From positions 1 to 41,630 of the forward strand of contig JAJDAK010000042.1 in NCBI GenBank assembly GCA_029261895.1: DNA of 41,630 nucleotides. Direction: 5' to 3'. This stretch comes from Deltaproteobacteria bacterium (GTDB lineage: Bacteria; Myxococcota_A; UBA9160; SZUA-336). This document shows positions 1 to 9,004 of this stretch, in pieces. The first letter of the stretch is position 1. Every line of letters begins with the position of its first letter. The translations under genes were made by a program, and so were the position numbers. The notes under the pieces are model-generated. The model was not told the DNA's origin. It worked only from the letters and a program-made list of their open reading frames with translations, and searched no databases.

Positions 1-56
1 GTCCTTAAAAGGTTGCAGTTTTTTGGCTAGCCAAAAAACTGCAACCTTTTAAGGAC
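1..56. repeat. Perfect 56-bp palindrome
   Basis: Bases 1-28 are the exact reverse complement of bases 29-56, with no spacer at the centre (ttggct/agccaa). The arms contain a T6 run and an A6 run next to the centre, so a transcript would fold into a very stable hairpin. The outer end reads aaggac and is followed directly by cgtcccc. On the other strand this gives ggggacggtccttaaaa, a type of sequence I associate with REP-like elements and the ends of REP-associated tyrosine (Y1) transposases. The element is cut by the left edge, so its full extent and any transposase are unseen. A bidirectional terminator is an alternative reading. Confidence 0.85.
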
Positions 57-127
57 CGTCCCCATTAATTGCATCTATGTGCAACTTTCCAACCAACGTC
101 CCCATTAATTGCATCCCCAATAATTGC
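57..127. repeat. 19-bp direct repeat with a third degenerate copy
   Basis: The sequence cgtccccattaattgcatc occurs at 57-75 and again, identical, at 97-115. A degenerate third copy (ccccaataattgc) lies at 115-127. The two exact copies start 40 bp apart. They lie between the palindrome and the stop codon of the GNAT gene, and share the gtcc/ttgca words of the palindrome arms, so the whole 1-127 block is probably one repetitive element. Two copies are too few for a CRISPR array. Confidence 0.7.
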
Positions 128-128
128 G

Positions 129-896
129 CTATTCGAGGTGATAGGAATCGACGCGGCGGGTGCCGCGAAAGCCGAGTCCGGCATAGAGCTCGCGCGCTTC
201 AACGTTCTCCATACGAAGGCGAAGAATGATGCGGCGACGTTCGGCTTCTAAAGTCTCAATGAGTCGGCAGACGATCGAACGGGCCAATCCTTGGCGGCGC
301 CGGTCCTCCCGCGTGTGGATATGTGCAATACGGGCAAGATCACCCGTCACAAATTGAACGCCCCCCATCGCGACGACGGCACCGCTCGGGTCCATCACGC
401 CATAGAACGGACCCAGCTTCATATACAGCGGTGAAAAATGCGGCCCCGCGAGTTCTGCCATCGCCTCGCTATCCGTGAGCGTAACGACCTCGTGTTCAAT
501 GGCCGGGAGCGTTTTCCGCTGCAGACGCGCCATCTGTAGCTCGTCTCGTAAATGCGCGGCGCCCGCTCGCTCAACTTCGGCAGCCAGACGCACTGCTGGA
601 ACGAGGACGGACGGCCGTGGCAACTTTTCAACTAAGGCAGTCGCGACACCCGGTAAACGCGCGGCGATCGCAACCACGGGTTCGGACTCAACATGAGCCA
701 GCACCGTCGTTGCACCCACCAGCCGATCATTCTGGTACGCGGCCCAGATCGTCACGTGTGCGAGCAGTTCCGACTGTTCCACACAAGCGTGCATCACCGC
801 ACGCCCCAATAATTCTTCTCGCACGAACGCACGAATAGAATCGAGCGCTGCAGAATCGTCGTGAGAAATACGACGCAGCTCAGTCTTCGCGGTCAT
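129..896 (-). CDS. GNAT family N-acetyltransferase
   Basis: A 255-residue protein. The C-terminal half (about 150-255) carries a GNAT fold signature: a strand ending in AHIHT, then the acetyl-CoA loop REDRRRQGLARSIV (about 197-210, matching the R/Q-x-x-G-x-G/A motif A), and a terminal segment ending in LYAGLGFRGTRRV, typical of motif B. The N-terminal half resembles a degenerate second GNAT-like domain (AAYQNDRLVGATTVL), so the protein may be a two-domain acetyltransferase. The start ATG overlaps the stop of the upstream SDR gene by one base (TAATG), which implies translational coupling. The substrate cannot be read from the sequence. Confidence 0.85.
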   Translation of the reverse strand: MTAKTELRRISHDDSAALDSIRAFVREELLGRAVMHACVEQSELLAHVTIWAAYQNDRLVGATTVLAHVESEPVVAIAARLPGVATALVEKLPRPSVLVPAVRLAAEVERAGAAHLRDELQMARLQRKTLPAIEHEVVTLTDSEAMAELAGPHFSPLYMKLGPFYGVMDPSGAVVAMGGVQFVTGDLARIAHIHTREDRRRQGLARSIVCRLIETLEAERRRIILRLRMENVEARELYAGLGFRGTRRVDSYHLE

Positions 897-1666
897 TAGC
901 CTTTTGGTGGCATTCGAATTGCGCCGTCGAGTCGAATCGTCGTACCGTTCAGCATCGGATTCTCCACGATCGCACGAGCGAGCGCCGCATACTCGGCTGG
1001 CTGACCCAGTCGTTTCGGAAACGGAACGTTCGCAGCCAGCGCTTGCCGCGCTGGTTCTGGCATCAGACCCAGCAACGGGGTTTCAAACAACCCAGGCGCA
1101 ATGGTCATCACGCGAATTCCGAAACTCGCTAGGTCACGCGCGATCGGTAACGTCATACCAACAATGCCACCCTTCGACGCGGAGTACGCCACCTGGCCCA
1201 CCTGCCCTTCGAACGCAGCAACCGAAGCGGTATTGATAACCACACCACGCTCACCCTCGGCATTGGGATCGTTTTTGCTCATGCGATCCGCAGCAAAGCG
1301 AATCACATTGAACGTACCCATCAGATTAACTTCCAAGACCTTACGAAAAGGTTCCAACGCATGCGGTCCGTCGCGCGTGATCGTGCGTGTCGCCCAACCG
1401 ATACCCGCGCAGTTGACCGTGATGCGTATGCCGTCGAAAGTATCCGCTGCAGTTTCAACCGCAACGCGGACCTGATCCTCGTTGGATACATCACACGGAC
1501 AAAAAATGGCGCTGCTGCCAATCTCGGCGGCGAGTTTTTCACCCGCAGACTGCGGCAAATCCAAAATCGCCACTCGCGCGCCTGCAGCAACCAATTCCTT
1601 CGTCGTGGCTTCACCGAGACCCGACGCGCCGCCGGTCACGACAGCTCCCACACCCTGGATTTCCAT
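896..1666 (-). CDS. SDR oxidoreductase, 3-hydroxyacyl-CoA dehydrogenase type II-like
   Basis: A 256-residue classical short-chain dehydrogenase. The Rossmann motif TGGASGLG is at about 11-18, the NCAG motif at about 85-88, and the catalytic Ser and YSASK (Tyr-x-x-x-Lys) lie near 145-165. The word order, with a long insert before [14 protein letters not shown], matches the type II 3-hydroxyacyl-CoA dehydrogenase/17beta-HSD10 group, which oxidises 3-hydroxyacyl-CoA or related alcohols with NAD+. The C-terminal [16 protein letters not shown] is also typical of that group. It lies 8 bases downstream of speA and is coupled to the GNAT gene, so the three may be co-transcribed. A role in fatty-acid or branched-chain catabolism is inference. 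Confidence 0.88.
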   Translation of the reverse strand: MEIQGVGAVVTGGASGLGEATTKELVAAGARVAILDLPQSAGEKLAAEIGSSAIFCPCDVSNEDQVRVAVETAADTFDGIRITVNCAGIGWATRTITRDGPHALEPFRKVLEVNLMGTFNVIRFAADRMSKNDPNAEGERGVVINTASVAAFEGQVGQVAYSASKGGIVGMTLPIARDLASFGIRVMTIAPGLFETPLLGLMPEPARQALAANVPFPKRLGQPAEYAALARAIVENPMLNGTTIRLDGAIRMPPKG

Positions 1667-1674
1667 GCTCTCTC

Positions 1675-3576
1675 CTAGTCCTCGCGTTCCAAATACGTGT
1701 AACCACTCAAGCCTTGTTCGTAGCGTCGGCGCAACAACGCCGATTCTTCAAGTGTGATCTCGCCATTACGAAGCGACTTCTCCACCGCTTGGCGTACCCG
1801 TTCCAGAAGATGGCGCCGATCATATTGCACGTAACTCAGCACCTCATCGACCCGATCACCTTCTACGACATGTTCCAGCGTGTAGCCACCCGCAGCATCA
1901 GCGTGCACGTGGACGGTGTCGGTATCACCGAAAAGGTTGTGCACTTCGCCTAACGTTTCCTGATATGCGCCCACCAAGAACACTGCCACGTAGTACGGCT
2001 GACCGTTCAACGAATGCAGCTCCAAAACGTTGCGCACATCGCGTAAGTCGATGAATTGATCCACCTTGCCATCCGAATCACAGGTGAGATCGGCGAAAAC
2101 GCCCCGACGATCCGGGCGCTCATGGAGCCGTTGGATCGGCATCATCGGGAAGAGCTGATTCATCGCCCAGGAATCCGGTAGAGACTGAAACACCGAAAAG
2201 TTTCCGTAGTAGGTATCGGCGAGGGCCCGCTCCAGCCCTTGTAGCTCTTCGGGCACGTATTCCATGTCCTGGACAATCCGTAAGATCCTGTCGCAACAAG
2301 CCCAGAAAAACTCCTCGACGCGAGCACGCCCCGCAAGACCGAGGTAACCGAGGTTGAACGTGCTGGTGCCCTCTTCCTTGAGTTGAAGCGCGTCGTGGTA
2401 CGACTCAATCACGTTCCTATGGGTGACATTTTTCCAGACCGCATACAGCTCTTGGATCACGCGGTCTTCGCCCTCCACGGGCGCACTCGGTTCCAAGCCA
2501 CGGGTAACTCCGTCCACGCCGAGCACATCGAAGACCAGGACAGACGCATGGGAAACCAACGCTCGTCCGGACTCGGTCACGATATCCGGATGCGGAACGC
2601 CGGTTTCAGAACAGGCATCCTGAATCGCAGCCACTACATCGTTGGCGTATTCCTGCGTCGAATAATTCATCGACGAATGAAAATTCGTCTGCGACCCATC
2701 GTAGTCCACACCAAGCCCACCGCCGGCGTCGATCAAACACATCGGCGCACCAAGTTGATGCAACCCTACAAAAATCCGGCTGGCTTCGCGCAACGCATCC
2801 TTATGCGCGCGAATCGCGGTGATCTGAGATCCAATATGAAAGTGGAGCATCTCCAGACAATCCAGCATCTCCTCGGAGCGCAGGCGGTCGACGGTATTGA
2901 CGATGTCGAAGGTCGAGAGTCCAAATTTCGAACGATCGCCGGTGGATTCACTCCACTTCCCCGCTCCTCGGGCTGCAAGTCGTGCACGAACCCCAATATG
3001 CGGGCGAATTCCGAGCTCACGGGAGACCTTAATCAGCAGCTCCAACTCGGTCGAACGATCCAGGACGATGATGGGATAGAGACCGAGCCGCTGTGCGAGC
3101 AGCGCCGTTTCCATGTACGCACGGTCTTTGTATCCGTTGCAGATAATCAAAGTGTCGGATGACTCGAGCAACGCCAGTGCAACCAAGAGCTCCGGCTTAC
3201 TTCCGACTTCTAGACCGAGGCTATAAGGTCGACCAAACTCAACGAGTTCTTCGACCACCTGTCGCTGCTGATTGACTTTGATGGGATAGACACCGCGATA
3301 ATTGCCTTCGTAGTTGAAGGTTTGAAACGCGGTCTCGAAACAACCCGCGATCTCTTTTACCCGGCTGTGCAAAATATCGGAAAAGCGAAACAGCAGCGGC
3401 GTGCGCAAGCCGCGGCGCCGAATATCGCGAACGAGCTCCGGCATATTGAGAACCGGACCGCCCTCACCACGGGGATGCACAACGACATCACCGCTTGGAT
3501 CTACTCCGAAGTAGCCCGCACCCCAGTTCGAAATCCCATAGAGCTCGGCGCTATCGGTGACGGTCCATCCGCGCAT
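1675..3576 (-). CDS. speA: Biosynthetic arginine decarboxylase
   Basis: A 633-residue PLP-dependent decarboxylase, the usual length for SpeA (about 630-660). It converts arginine to agmatine plus CO2, the first step of the agmatine route to putrescine and spermidine, in the cytosol. The PLP lysine lies in [10 protein letters not shown] (Lys about 100), followed by the long alanine-racemase-like barrel with HFHIGSQ near 245 and the glycine-rich phosphate loop [13 protein letters not shown] near 285. The C-terminal beta domain contains the [10 protein letters not shown] segment near 505 that is characteristic of SpeA rather than LysA. It is the first gene of a run with the SDR and GNAT genes. 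No downstream agmatinase or agmatine deiminase is seen here. Confidence 0.95.
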   Translation of the reverse strand: MRGWTVTDSAELYGISNWGAGYFGVDPSGDVVVHPRGEGGPVLNMPELVRDIRRRGLRTPLLFRFSDILHSRVKEIAGCFETAFQTFNYEGNYRGVYPIKVNQQRQVVEELVEFGRPYSLGLEVGSKPELLVALALLESSDTLIICNGYKDRAYMETALLAQRLGLYPIIVLDRSTELELLIKVSRELGIRPHIGVRARLAARGAGKWSESTGDRSKFGLSTFDIVNTVDRLRSEEMLDCLEMLHFHIGSQITAIRAHKDALREASRIFVGLHQLGAPMCLIDAGGGLGVDYDGSQTNFHSSMNYSTQEYANDVVAAIQDACSETGVPHPDIVTESGRALVSHASVLVFDVLGVDGVTRGLEPSAPVEGEDRVIQELYAVWKNVTHRNVIESYHDALQLKEEGTSTFNLGYLGLAGRARVEEFFWACCDRILRIVQDMEYVPEELQGLERALADTYYGNFSVFQSLPDSWAMNQLFPMMPIQRLHERPDRRGVFADLTCDSDGKVDQFIDLRDVRNVLELHSLNGQPYYVAVFLVGAYQETLGEVHNLFGDTDTVHVHADAAGGYTLEHVVEGDRVDEVLSYVQYDRRHLLERVRQAVEKSLRNGEITLEESALLRRRYEQGLSGYTYLERED

Positions 3577-3675
3577 GCTCCGTCCTCCCAGTCAGGCCAA
3601 TCAAGCCAATAAGCCAGTTGCCCCGAGCGAGGGGCGGGCGAATTCTACCTCAAAACCCCAGCAACAGCGTGAGAT

Positions 3676-4053
3676 TCAATCGCGACCCTGGATCTTCACG
3701 AATTCGCCGCAACCGGGGCAAGCCACGGTGATCGGCATGACGGGAACGCTCGGTGTGTCGAACTCCTGGGGCTGCCGGCAAGCCGGGCAAGGACCCCTGA
3801 CGCGGATCCACGCCCATTCCTCGCGCAGGCGTCGAAGTCCCAAAACCACGGCGAAGACCAGAAAGGCGGGAACCGCAACCAAGTGGAGCACCGGGATGGG
3901 CAGCACAAGAATAGCCGCCAGTAAGAGCGGAAAGAAGACCCATGCCGCCCGCCGTAGCCGCACAGGGGTCGGGTAGAAAACGGTATCCGCCTGGATGACT
4001 GTGCTTTCGGAGCCATAGTGTTCGGCGCTGAGCTCGAGCTGCTTATTCGTCAT
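3676..4053 (-). CDS. Small membrane protein with C-terminal zinc ribbon
   Basis: A 125-residue protein I cannot assign to a named family. A hydrophilic N-terminus is followed by two adjacent hydrophobic segments (about 37-70, FFPLLLAAILVLPIPVLH and VAVPAFLVFAVVLG) and then a C-terminal domain with two CPxC knuckles, CPAC near 89 and CPGC near 113. The spacing and flanking GPCPACRQ and VACPGCGEF fit a cytosolic zinc ribbon. It lies five bases downstream of the HAD gene on the same strand. The ribbon suggests nucleic-acid or protein binding at the membrane, but no function is demonstrated. Confidence 0.75.
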   Translation of the reverse strand: MTNKQLELSAEHYGSESTVIQADTVFYPTPVRLRRAAWVFFPLLLAAILVLPIPVLHLVAVPAFLVFAVVLGLRRLREEWAWIRVRGPCPACRQPQEFDTPSVPVMPITVACPGCGEFVKIQGRD

Positions 4054-4058
4054 CTGAG

Positions 4059-4787
4059 TTACTTTGCCAAAATCAGCGGGATCAAGTCAGCCAGCCGGGT
4101 GACGCGATGGTCCGGGGTTCCTGCCGCACCCACCCCAGCGCCCGGCGGAGCGCCATCGGGCTCGTGGATCAATACGGTCTTCAAGCCAACATGCTGCGCA
4201 CCCGCAATATCTTGCTCCAGCGAATCGCCGATGAAATACGCTTCTTCAGCACGACATCCTGCGCGCTCGAGCGCCAGCTCATAGATCCTAGAATCCGGCT
4301 TACACGAACGCGCCTGCTCAGAACTCAGCACATCATCCAGCACATCATTCAAACCCACCCGTGCAAGCATGGGAACGAGATAGTCGTCATCGATATTCGA
4401 CACAATGCCAACGTGGAGGCCGTGTTCACGCAGCGCAGCCAGAGTTTCAACGCAACCCTCCCGCAGTACGAACTGCTCGAGCAACGTCACGCGCTGCCGT
4501 TCGTGAAACCAGTCCAGAAATTCGGGCGTCGCAGCTTGACCTAGATGCTCCGCCATACCGCGAAAGGTTTCGCGAAACAGCTCACGGTGTAGGTAGAACG
4601 GCTCCGCCATGAAGCGCTCGTACGCAGCACGACTCCCGACGAGATACGCCTGGGCCAACTGCGCTGGATCAGGCTCGAGACCAAGACGGCGACCGGCATC
4701 CACCATCATCTCAGTCGTGTTCCCACCCAGCGCGAGATAGCTGAAAAGCGTGCCGCCAAAATCAAAAAGAACCGCTCGGGGAGTCAT
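4059..4787 (-). CDS. HAD-family hydrolase (phosphatase)
   Basis: A 242-residue haloacid dehalogenase-superfamily protein. Motif I is LFDFGGTLF (nucleophile Asp9; the usual second Asp at +2 is Gly, as in YihX-like and some haloacid-dehalogenase members). Motif II is the Ser of IVSNIDDD, motif III the Lys of SCKPDSRIYE, and motif IV FIGDSLEQDIAGA. The large helical cap between motifs I and II places it in subfamily I. Likely activity is hydrolysis of a small phosphomonoester, but loss of the +2 Asp, the general acid of typical HAD phosphatases, leaves phosphatase versus dehalogenase-like chemistry open. It is divergent from the flavin oxidoreductase at 4846. Confidence 0.88.
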   Translation of the reverse strand: MTPRAVLFDFGGTLFSYLALGGNTTEMMVDAGRRLGLEPDPAQLAQAYLVGSRAAYERFMAEPFYLHRELFRETFRGMAEHLGQAATPEFLDWFHERQRVTLLEQFVLREGCVETLAALREHGLHVGIVSNIDDDYLVPMLARVGLNDVLDDVLSSEQARSCKPDSRIYELALERAGCRAEEAYFIGDSLEQDIAGAQHVGLKTVLIHEPDGAPPGAGVGAAGTPDHRVTRLADLIPLILAK

Positions 4788-4796
4788 CGCCAGCGG

Positions 4797-4825
4797 AACC
4801 TACGCCGACCGCACGCCGCTGTCAA
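4797..4825 (-). promoter_or_regulatory. Candidate sigma-70 promoter for the HAD gene
   Basis: On the minus strand a perfect TTGACA (4825-4820) is followed after 17 bases by TAGGTT (4802-4797), a weak -10. Only nine bases separate the -10 from the ATG at 4787, so a transcript would be leaderless or nearly so, in line with the absence of a Shine-Dalgarno sequence there. Confidence 0.4.
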
Positions 4826-4833
4826 AACTCGGC

Positions 4834-4839
4834 TAGAAT
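4834..4839 (+). promoter_or_regulatory. Candidate -10 box for the flavin oxidoreductase
   Basis: TAGAAT lies only six bases before the ATG at 4846, and the bases between (ccgcag) form no Shine-Dalgarno. If used, it would start transcription at or very near the start codon and give a leaderless mRNA. No good -35 is visible 16-18 bases upstream, so this is tentative. Confidence 0.35.
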
Positions 4840-4845
4840 CCGCAG

Positions 4846-6123
4846 ATGCCCGAATCTGAATCCCACGCAATCGCGATCATCGGTGGCGCAACCGCCGGTG
4901 CGGAAGCCGCGGCGATCTTTTCCAGCCAAGGCATTCTCACCGTCGTCTTCGAACAAAACGCCACACCCTACGGCAAGGTCGAAGACGGTCTGCCGAAGTG
5001 GCATCTCGAGCTGCGCAACAAAGAATACGGACTGATCGATGCCAAGTTGAGCCAGGATCATGTGCACTTCGTACCGTTGACCGGAATCGGACGCGACATC
5101 GAACTGAAGTCCCTGGCCGAAGAGTGGGGATTTCAAGCGATCGTCTTGGCCAACGGCGCGTGGCGGGATCGGTTACTGCCCCTTGAGGGTGCCGACGCCT
5201 ACATCGATCGTGGGTTGATCTATCAGAATCCCTACATTCAGTGGTTTAACCACTGCGACGAACCGAATTACGACGGCCCCGAGTACGAAATTGTCGATGA
5301 CACCCTGGTCATTGGCGGTGGCTTGGCGTCGATCGATATGGTGAAGATCGTTCAACTCGGGCTGACACTGCGCGGGCTGCGTGAGCGCGGCATCGAGGAA
5401 GACCTGGTGAATCTGGAAGTCAAAGGCATTCCCGCAACACTTGAGAAGCACGGCTTGCAGTGGGAAGACCTGGGATACAAGGGGGCGACACTCTACTACC
5501 GGCGCGGCATCGAAGACATGCCGCTGGTCAGCATGCCCGATAACGCGAATGACAAGGTTCGTGAAAAAATTCAAAAGAGTCGTCTACGTGTGTTGGAAAA
5601 AGCGCAGTCCAAATATCTTTTCAAAGTGGCACCGCTGCATGCACCCGTCGGATTGATTACCGAAGACGAGAGGTTGGTCGGCATCCGCTTCGCAAGAACC
5701 CGGCTTGAAGAGGGTCGCGTCATCCTGACCGACGAGGAAGTCGAAGCACGAGCCGCATTGGTGATTTCCTCGATCGGCAGCATTCCGGCAGCGGTTTCCG
5801 GTATTCCGATGCGCGGCGAACTCTACGATTTCCAAGACTGGGATCTGGGCCGGCTCGAGGGATTCGATACGCTTTTCAGCGCGGGAAATGTCGTAACGGG
5901 CAAGGGCAATATCGTCGATTCACGACGTCACGCCAAGAAAGTCGCGTCTCACGTGGCAGATCAGTACCTGCAGCTCGCCGACGTCGTCAAACGCAAAGAC
6001 CCGCTCAAACCCGAGGCCCGCAACGCAATACTCAAGCGCGTCGCCGAACAGCAGGCACGCGTCAACTACGATGGCGACTACCGCACCTGGATAGGTGCAG
6101 CCCGATCGAGTACTGACGCTTAG
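4846..6123 (+). CDS. FAD/NAD(P)-dependent oxidoreductase, adrenodoxin-reductase/GltD-like
   Basis: A 425-residue two-dinucleotide-domain flavoprotein. The FAD Rossmann loop is [15 protein letters not shown] at about 9-23, followed by a Glu-containing second strand and the [10 protein letters not shown] segment near 45, which resembles the PYGLVRYGVAP region of ferredoxin-NADP+ reductases of the FprA/adrenodoxin reductase type. The NAD(P) loop is [14 protein letters not shown] near 155-168. The closing FAD motif is [19 protein letters not shown] near 344-362. The predicted job is electron transfer between NAD(P)H and a ferredoxin or flavoprotein; the partner is unknown. The DUF255 gene begins two bases after its stop. 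Confidence 0.82.
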   Translation: MPESESHAIAIIGGATAGAEAAAIFSSQGILTVVFEQNATPYGKVEDGLPKWHLELRNKEYGLIDAKLSQDHVHFVPLTGIGRDIELKSLAEEWGFQAIVLANGAWRDRLLPLEGADAYIDRGLIYQNPYIQWFNHCDEPNYDGPEYEIVDDTLVIGGGLASIDMVKIVQLGLTLRGLRERGIEEDLVNLEVKGIPATLEKHGLQWEDLGYKGATLYYRRGIEDMPLVSMPDNANDKVREKIQKSRLRVLEKAQSKYLFKVAPLHAPVGLITEDERLVGIRFARTRLEEGRVILTDEEVEARAALVISSIGSIPAAVSGIPMRGELYDFQDWDLGRLEGFDTLFSAGNVVTGKGNIVDSRRHAKKVASHVADQYLQLADVVKRKDPLKPEARNAILKRVAEQQARVNYDGDYRTWIGAARSSTDA

Positions 6124-6125
6124 CC

Positions 6126-8138
6126 GTGCCCAATCGACTCGCATCCGAAACAAGTGCCTACCTACTGCAGCACCAACACAATCCGGTGGATTGGTACGCG
6201 TGGGGCGACGAAGCATTTGCAAGAGCGAAGCGTGAGAACCGACCCGTCTTGGTATCGATCGGCTATTCGTCGTGCCATTGGTGCCACGTCATGGAACGCG
6301 AGAGTTTCGAAAACCATGAAATCGCCGCATTTATGAACGAGCGCTTGATTTGCATCAAAGTCGATCGCGAAGAGCGGCCCGACGTCGATCAGATTTACAT
6401 GGAAACCGTGGTCCGACTCACCGGCTCGGGCGGTTGGCCGCTCAATGTCTTTTGCACGCCAGACGGACGACCTTTTTTTGGCGGCACGTACTACCCACCG
6501 GAGCGTGCCCACGGCCGACCCTCATGGCCGGAAGTTGTCGATTCGATCGCACGCGTCTTTCACGAAGAACGCGAACGTGTCAATGATCAAGCGGCGCAAA
6601 TATTTACCGCATTGCAGGCAGAACCCAAGCTCGCGCCGAGTTCGACGCACGCCGATGCGATCCTGGCCAAACTCTGCGAGCAATTGATGGAGCGTGCCGA
6701 TCGACAGTTTGGCGGTTTCGGCGGTGCGCCGAAGTTCCCCACACCTACCAACCTCGAAGCTTTGCTCAGCGCAAATGCCCAGCATCAGGCCGTGGCCGGA
6801 ACGCTGGATCACGTGCTCCATACACTAAAGCGAATGTCACACGGCGGCATTTACGATCAGATCGGCGGTGGCTTTCACCGATACTCTGTCGATGCAGAAT
6901 GGCTGGTTCCGCATTTCGAAAAGATGCTCTACGACCAGGGCCAGTTACTTCACGTCTACGCTGAAGCCTATCGACAAACGGGCGATGCGGATCTGATTTG
7001 GCCGATCGAAGAAACGATTGCATTTCTCGAACGAGAAATGCGCGACCCAGATAATGGTTTCTACGCAAGCCAAGATGCCGACAGCGAGGGTGAAGAAGGT
7101 CTATTCTATATTTGGAACCCCGGCGAGATTTCCAGCGTGCTTGGGGACACAGCAGGACCCGCCTTCAGCGATGCATACGATGTTTCAGCGCGCGGCAATT
7201 TTGAAAACACCGGCTCATCGGTACTTTCACAAGCGCTCGCGGGTGACCGCCCACGATTCGCGAAAGAACGCGCGCAGCTCTTCAATGCACGCAAGGCACG
7301 CATCGCGCCTGATACCGATACCAAGGTTGTCGCATCATGGCTGGGCTACACGATCGGCGGCATCGCGAGCGCCGCGGCCGTACTGGACCGCTCCGACTGG
7401 CTTGACGCGGCAACCTGGGCAGCGAACTTCGTCGAAACACATCTGATCGATCCCGCCCACGGACTGATGCGGATTTGGGATGGGAAACAAGCCAAGATTC
7501 CGGGTTTCCTGGACGATCATGCGGCGTTACTTGTGGCGCTACTTGATCTCACGCGCGCTGGCGCGCAATCGATTTACATGGATCGCGCGATCCAAATTGC
7601 AGAGACGATCTGTGGGCAATTCTTTGATCCGAAGACCGGTCATTTCTTTTTTGCTTCCGGTCGTGACGCGACCCTCATTTTCCGACCCGGCAGTGACTCC
7701 GACGGTGCCACCCCCGCAGCCGCCGGACTCGCGACGCTCGGTCTGGTACGGATCGCTGCCATCAGTGGACGGGATGACTTCAAGCGCGTGGTCGAAGCCG
7801 TGCTTAAAGCCGAAATGCCCCAAGCCGAACGTGTTCCCATGCACCTACCCACATTCGTACGCGCCGCAGCACTTCACCAGCACGGCATCGGTCTCGCAGT
7901 CATCCTCGGCCAAAGCGACGACCCCGCGTGCCAAACGCTAGCGGCTGCTGCACGCAGCCAACTCGGGGTGGATAATCATGTGGTGGTCATCGAAGACGGC
8001 GCAAGCCCGTCCTGGTTGGATGCCGAGTGGCTTCGGGGTCGTGAAATTAAAAATGACAGTGCCACTGCGTATCTCTGTCGCGGACGCGTCTGCTCGCTGC
8101 CGGCGAATCGTCCAGACGAACTACGCATGCCCGGCTAA
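6126..8138 (+). CDS. YyaL/DUF255 thioredoxin-fold protein
   Basis: A 670-residue protein of the YyaL/SPATA20 family. The N-terminal DUF255 thioredoxin-like domain (about 1-165) contains the invariant [20 protein letters not shown] segment with a CHWC redox pair near 58-61, and [20 protein letters not shown] near 100. The remainder resembles an (alpha/alpha)6 barrel of the six-hairpin glycosidase type, with the conserved [10 protein letters not shown] and HFEKMLYDQ motifs. Length is normal for the family (about 650-700). The start is GTG, two bases after the previous stop, so the pair is probably one operon. The biochemical role is poorly defined. Its 3' end overlaps the convergent CobW gene by four bases. 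Confidence 0.9.
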   Translation: MPNRLASETSAYLLQHQHNPVDWYAWGDEAFARAKRENRPVLVSIGYSSCHWCHVMERESFENHEIAAFMNERLICIKVDREERPDVDQIYMETVVRLTGSGGWPLNVFCTPDGRPFFGGTYYPPERAHGRPSWPEVVDSIARVFHEERERVNDQAAQIFTALQAEPKLAPSSTHADAILAKLCEQLMERADRQFGGFGGAPKFPTPTNLEALLSANAQHQAVAGTLDHVLHTLKRMSHGGIYDQIGGGFHRYSVDAEWLVPHFEKMLYDQGQLLHVYAEAYRQTGDADLIWPIEETIAFLEREMRDPDNGFYASQDADSEGEEGLFYIWNPGEISSVLGDTAGPAFSDAYDVSARGNFENTGSSVLSQALAGDRPRFAKERAQLFNARKARIAPDTDTKVVASWLGYTIGGIASAAAVLDRSDWLDAATWAANFVETHLIDPAHGLMRIWDGKQAKIPGFLDDHAALLVALLDLTRAGAQSIYMDRAIQIAETICGQFFDPKTGHFFFASGRDATLIFRPGSDSDGATPAAAGLATLGLVRIAAISGRDDFKRVVEAVLKAEMPQAERVPMHLPTFVRAAALHQHGIGLAVILGQSDDPACQTLAAAARSQLGVDNHVVVIEDGASPSWLDAEWLRGREIKNDSATAYLCRGRVCSLPANRPDELRMPG

Positions 8139-9004
8139 GCGCGCTCGATCACCACGACACGACCCAAGGGAATATCGGCTGGCGGATCAAAATCACTAAG
8201 CTCGACCCGACGACCCACACCTTGAACCAAACGCGTACCCATAGTGGTTCGCACGAACCCCTTCGATCGCAGTGAATCCAACGCCTGCAGTCGCCCTACC
8301 AATACGTTCTCCTCGATACCATCTTCAATCTCGAGTTCACGCGTAAGATAGGACGCGTGCTGATGTTCACGCGCTGATGCCCCCCGCGGTCGTCGCACAG
8401 CATCGGGTGGAAACAATACATTCACATCGAGATCGCCATTGACGGTTCTCAAAATTGGAGCCTCGGGCTCCATCTTTCGCAGCACGCGATCAATGCGTTC
8501 AAGATCCACTCCGGCAACCCGATCGACCTGATTCATTACCAATAGATCTGCGGAAGATACCTGATCCTCGAACGTACCCTCGAGATCACGGTTCTCAATC
8601 ACTTGCTCGGCATTCACAACAACGACGGCGATATCGCTTTCGACCCAGTTCGACACGGGCTCACGCCAAAGATCAAGCTGCACATCGGCTGGAAGCGCGA
8701 CGCCTGACGTTTCAATCACAATGCGATCGGGATTGATTTCGGTTCGAAGTCGCTCAAGGGTTTCAACAAGTTCGTCCGAGAGCTGGCAACACACGCAGCC
8801 ACCTTCAAGCTCTACGAATGCTTCACCGCCTTCACCCAGTAATGCGCGATCGATACCGAGTTCGCCAAATTCGTTCGACACCACGGCGACTCGAATACCC
8901 TTCGCTTGAGCGTCTCTAAGAATGTGGCGCACAAGCGTGGTCTTTCCGGATCCAAGGAAACCCGAAACCACGAGCGTCGGGATTCGTTTAGGCCGCGAGT
9001 CCAC
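8135..9004 (-). CDS. CobW/COG0523-family G3E GTPase (metallochaperone-like)
   Basis: A 289-residue G3E P-loop GTPase. Walker A is [14 protein letters not shown] (about 14-27), the family-defining metal-binding CxCC motif is GGCVCCQL (about 69-76), switch/Walker B is IVIETSGVA, and the guanine motif is MNQVDRV (NKxD variant). The C-terminal CobW_C domain is short. Members deliver Zn, Co or other metals to target proteins in the cytosol; which metal is not evident and no Zur-type operator is seen. The start overlaps the end of the oligopeptidase gene by 17 bases. The stop is nested with that of the convergent DUF255 gene (CTAA). Confidence 0.9.
   Translation of the reverse strand: MDSRPKRIPTLVVSGFLGSGKTTLVRHILRDAQAKGIRVAVVSNEFGELGIDRALLGEGGEAFVELEGGCVCCQLSDELVETLERLRTEINPDRIVIETSGVALPADVQLDLWREPVSNWVESDIAVVVVNAEQVIENRDLEGTFEDQVSSADLLVMNQVDRVAGVDLERIDRVLRKMEPEAPILRTVNGDLDVNVLFPPDAVRRPRGASAREHQHASYLTRELEIEDGIEENVLVGRLQALDSLRSKGFVRTTMGTRLVQGVGRRVELSDFDPPADIPLGRVVVIERA

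Noticed and set aside
57..127. CRISPR-like repeats
   Set aside because: Only two exact copies with a short 21-bp separation and no cas genes; they belong with the palindrome as a repetitive element.
2383..3162. 259-residue plus-strand reading frame
   Set aside because: It lies wholly antisense within speA, whose motifs are intact. Its product is Arg/His-rich without recognisable domains.
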